Shown in pieces: positions 31,064 through 31,691 of a DNA stretch of 31,691 bases; position 1 is the first letter of the stretch, and the number at the start of each line of letters is the position of its first letter. Made by a program: the position numbers and the translations under genes. Source of the stretch: a virus; the IMG/VR virus record IMGVR_UViG_3300047357_000301, positions 1 through 31,691 of that record. The stretch is one strand, 5' to 3'. The notes under the pieces are model-generated. The model was not told where the DNA came from, did no database searches, and worked only from the letters and a program-made list of their open reading frames with translations.

Positions 31064-31691
31064 CTATTCCCACCAATACTTTTTGCCGGCTTGTTTAGGA
31101 GTCCAACTTTCGCCCATTGGCATTGTTCTAGCCATTTGATTTCTTCTACGTCTTAACAAGTCTTGACCTATTTTAGTACTTATGTCTACTCTCTCAGGTC
31201 CACCTGGCTCAGCAGTATTGGTTGAAACAAACATTTTTTTATCTTTGTTAAAGATATATTCTTTGCCATTTGCTCCAACTACTATATCAGCGGCACCTTG
31301 GTCTCTGTACTTTCTTTCGTTTGTAGGTTCTGGTAACTTTGCTTGTTTTCTCAAAAACTCCTCAACGTCTGTTCTAGTAGGATCGTATTTTACTCTGTTA
31401 GTTTGGAAATCTGGATTGAATTTGATGTTTAGATTTATTAATGTTCTCTGATCACTTTGATCTGCATAAAAATCTAAATTTTTGTAATAATATTTTGCTA
31501 AGTCTGTATCTTCGACACTTTGTTGAATGTGAGACTGTAAAGCCTTACCTAGTTTGCCGTCTTGTGCTGTAGGAGCCAAAGAATTTATACCTAGTAGCAT
31601 TGCAATTACACCTCCGGCAACCGCGGCTTTTTTAAGTGTATCTTTAATACCTTCTTCAAGATTTACTTCGTATTGGTTAAGTGCAACATCT
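31064..31691 (-). CDS. Virion-type protein, 5' end outside window
   Basis: The frame continues to the window edge, so the gene is partial; the ATG at 31600 is internal. The visible part starts with NQYEVNLEEGIKDTLKK, then one hydrophobic segment (AAVAGGVIAMLLGINSLA) that could span a membrane. A charged, helical body follows, with many Arg near the end (LLRRRRNQMARTM) and a final GKKYWWE. I do not recognise a family. It could be a head-associated or lysis-related protein, and I would not choose between them. Its stop is 18 bases from the next ATG on the same strand. Confidence 0.65.
   Translation of the reverse strand, partial: DVALNQYEVNLEEGIKDTLKKAAVAGGVIAMLLGINSLAPTAQDGKLGKALQSHIQQSVEDTDLAKYYYKNLDFYADQSDQRTLINLNIKFNPDFQTNRVKYDPTRTDVEEFLRKQAKLPEPTNERKYRDQGAADIVVGANGKEYIFNKDKKMFVSTNTAEPGGPERVDISTKIGQDLLRRRRNQMARTMPMGESWTPKQAGKKYWWE

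Noticed and set aside
1-31691. CRISPR arrays, insertion sequences, integrase genes or attachment sites
   Set aside because: No spaced direct repeats, transposase, recombinase or terminal inverted repeats were seen on either strand.

Overview
The window reads as one contiguous stretch of a tailed-phage genome, most likely a marine T4-like myovirus of an AT-rich lineage. Supporting evidence: dense head-to-tail genes with 1-14 base overlaps and no intergenic gap above about 150 bases; T4-type late-promoter boxes (ATAAATA); a class Ia ribonucleotide reductase operon with glutaredoxin; a PAAR spike-tip protein; virion-type proteins resembling those of marine T4-like phages; two tRNA genes with encoded CCA; and a load of auxiliary metabolic genes. 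No photosynthesis gene is visible, and the oxidase is of the AOX rather than the PTOX type, so a heterotrophic marine host (perhaps an alphaproteobacterium) is more likely than a cyanobacterium. That host assignment is inference.

Layout. Bases 1-8672 (+) carry virion-type proteins, an SGNH hydrolase, a PD-(D/E)XK exonuclease and a 1054-residue fibre-like protein. Bases 8737-12729 (+) hold nrdA-nrdB-grx-Sm-like, driven by a consensus sigma70 promoter and closed by a probable terminator. Then comes the PAAR gene (12804-13088, +). Bases 13085-15728 (-) encode a protein of possible radical-SAM-like fold lacking its cysteines, and a subtilase with an Ig-like tail. Bases 15810-17296 (+) encode a PP-loop (asparagine-synthase-like) enzyme and a small zinc peptidase. 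Two small genes lie on the minus strand (17293-17668). Bases 17817-26483 (+) hold a small conserved gene, tRNA-Thr and tRNA-Ala, two glycosyltransferases, a 2OG-Fe(II) oxygenase, a second SGNH hydrolase, a DEDDh exonuclease, a fatty-acid desaturase, a SpoT-type HD alarmone hydrolase, a SWIM protein, peptide deformylase, a CGFS glutaredoxin and a GH6 (cellulase-family) hydrolase. Bases 26480-31691 (-) hold head-associated proteins, one fused to a nucleotidyltransferase domain, an SDR, an alternative oxidase, an Asp/Asn beta-hydroxylase-like protein and a partial virion-type protein.

Regulation. Two promoter classes are readable. Early or middle promoters match host sigma70 (TTGACA, 16-17 bases, TATAAT). 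Late promoters carry ATAAATA. At seven genes this box sits exactly five bases before the ATG with no Shine-Dalgarno sequence, which places the expected T4-type transcription start on the A of the start codon and predicts leaderless late mRNAs. This is the strongest unexplained pattern in the window. Next are the late-promoter-driven AOX and GH6 operons and a phage-encoded small alarmone hydrolase.
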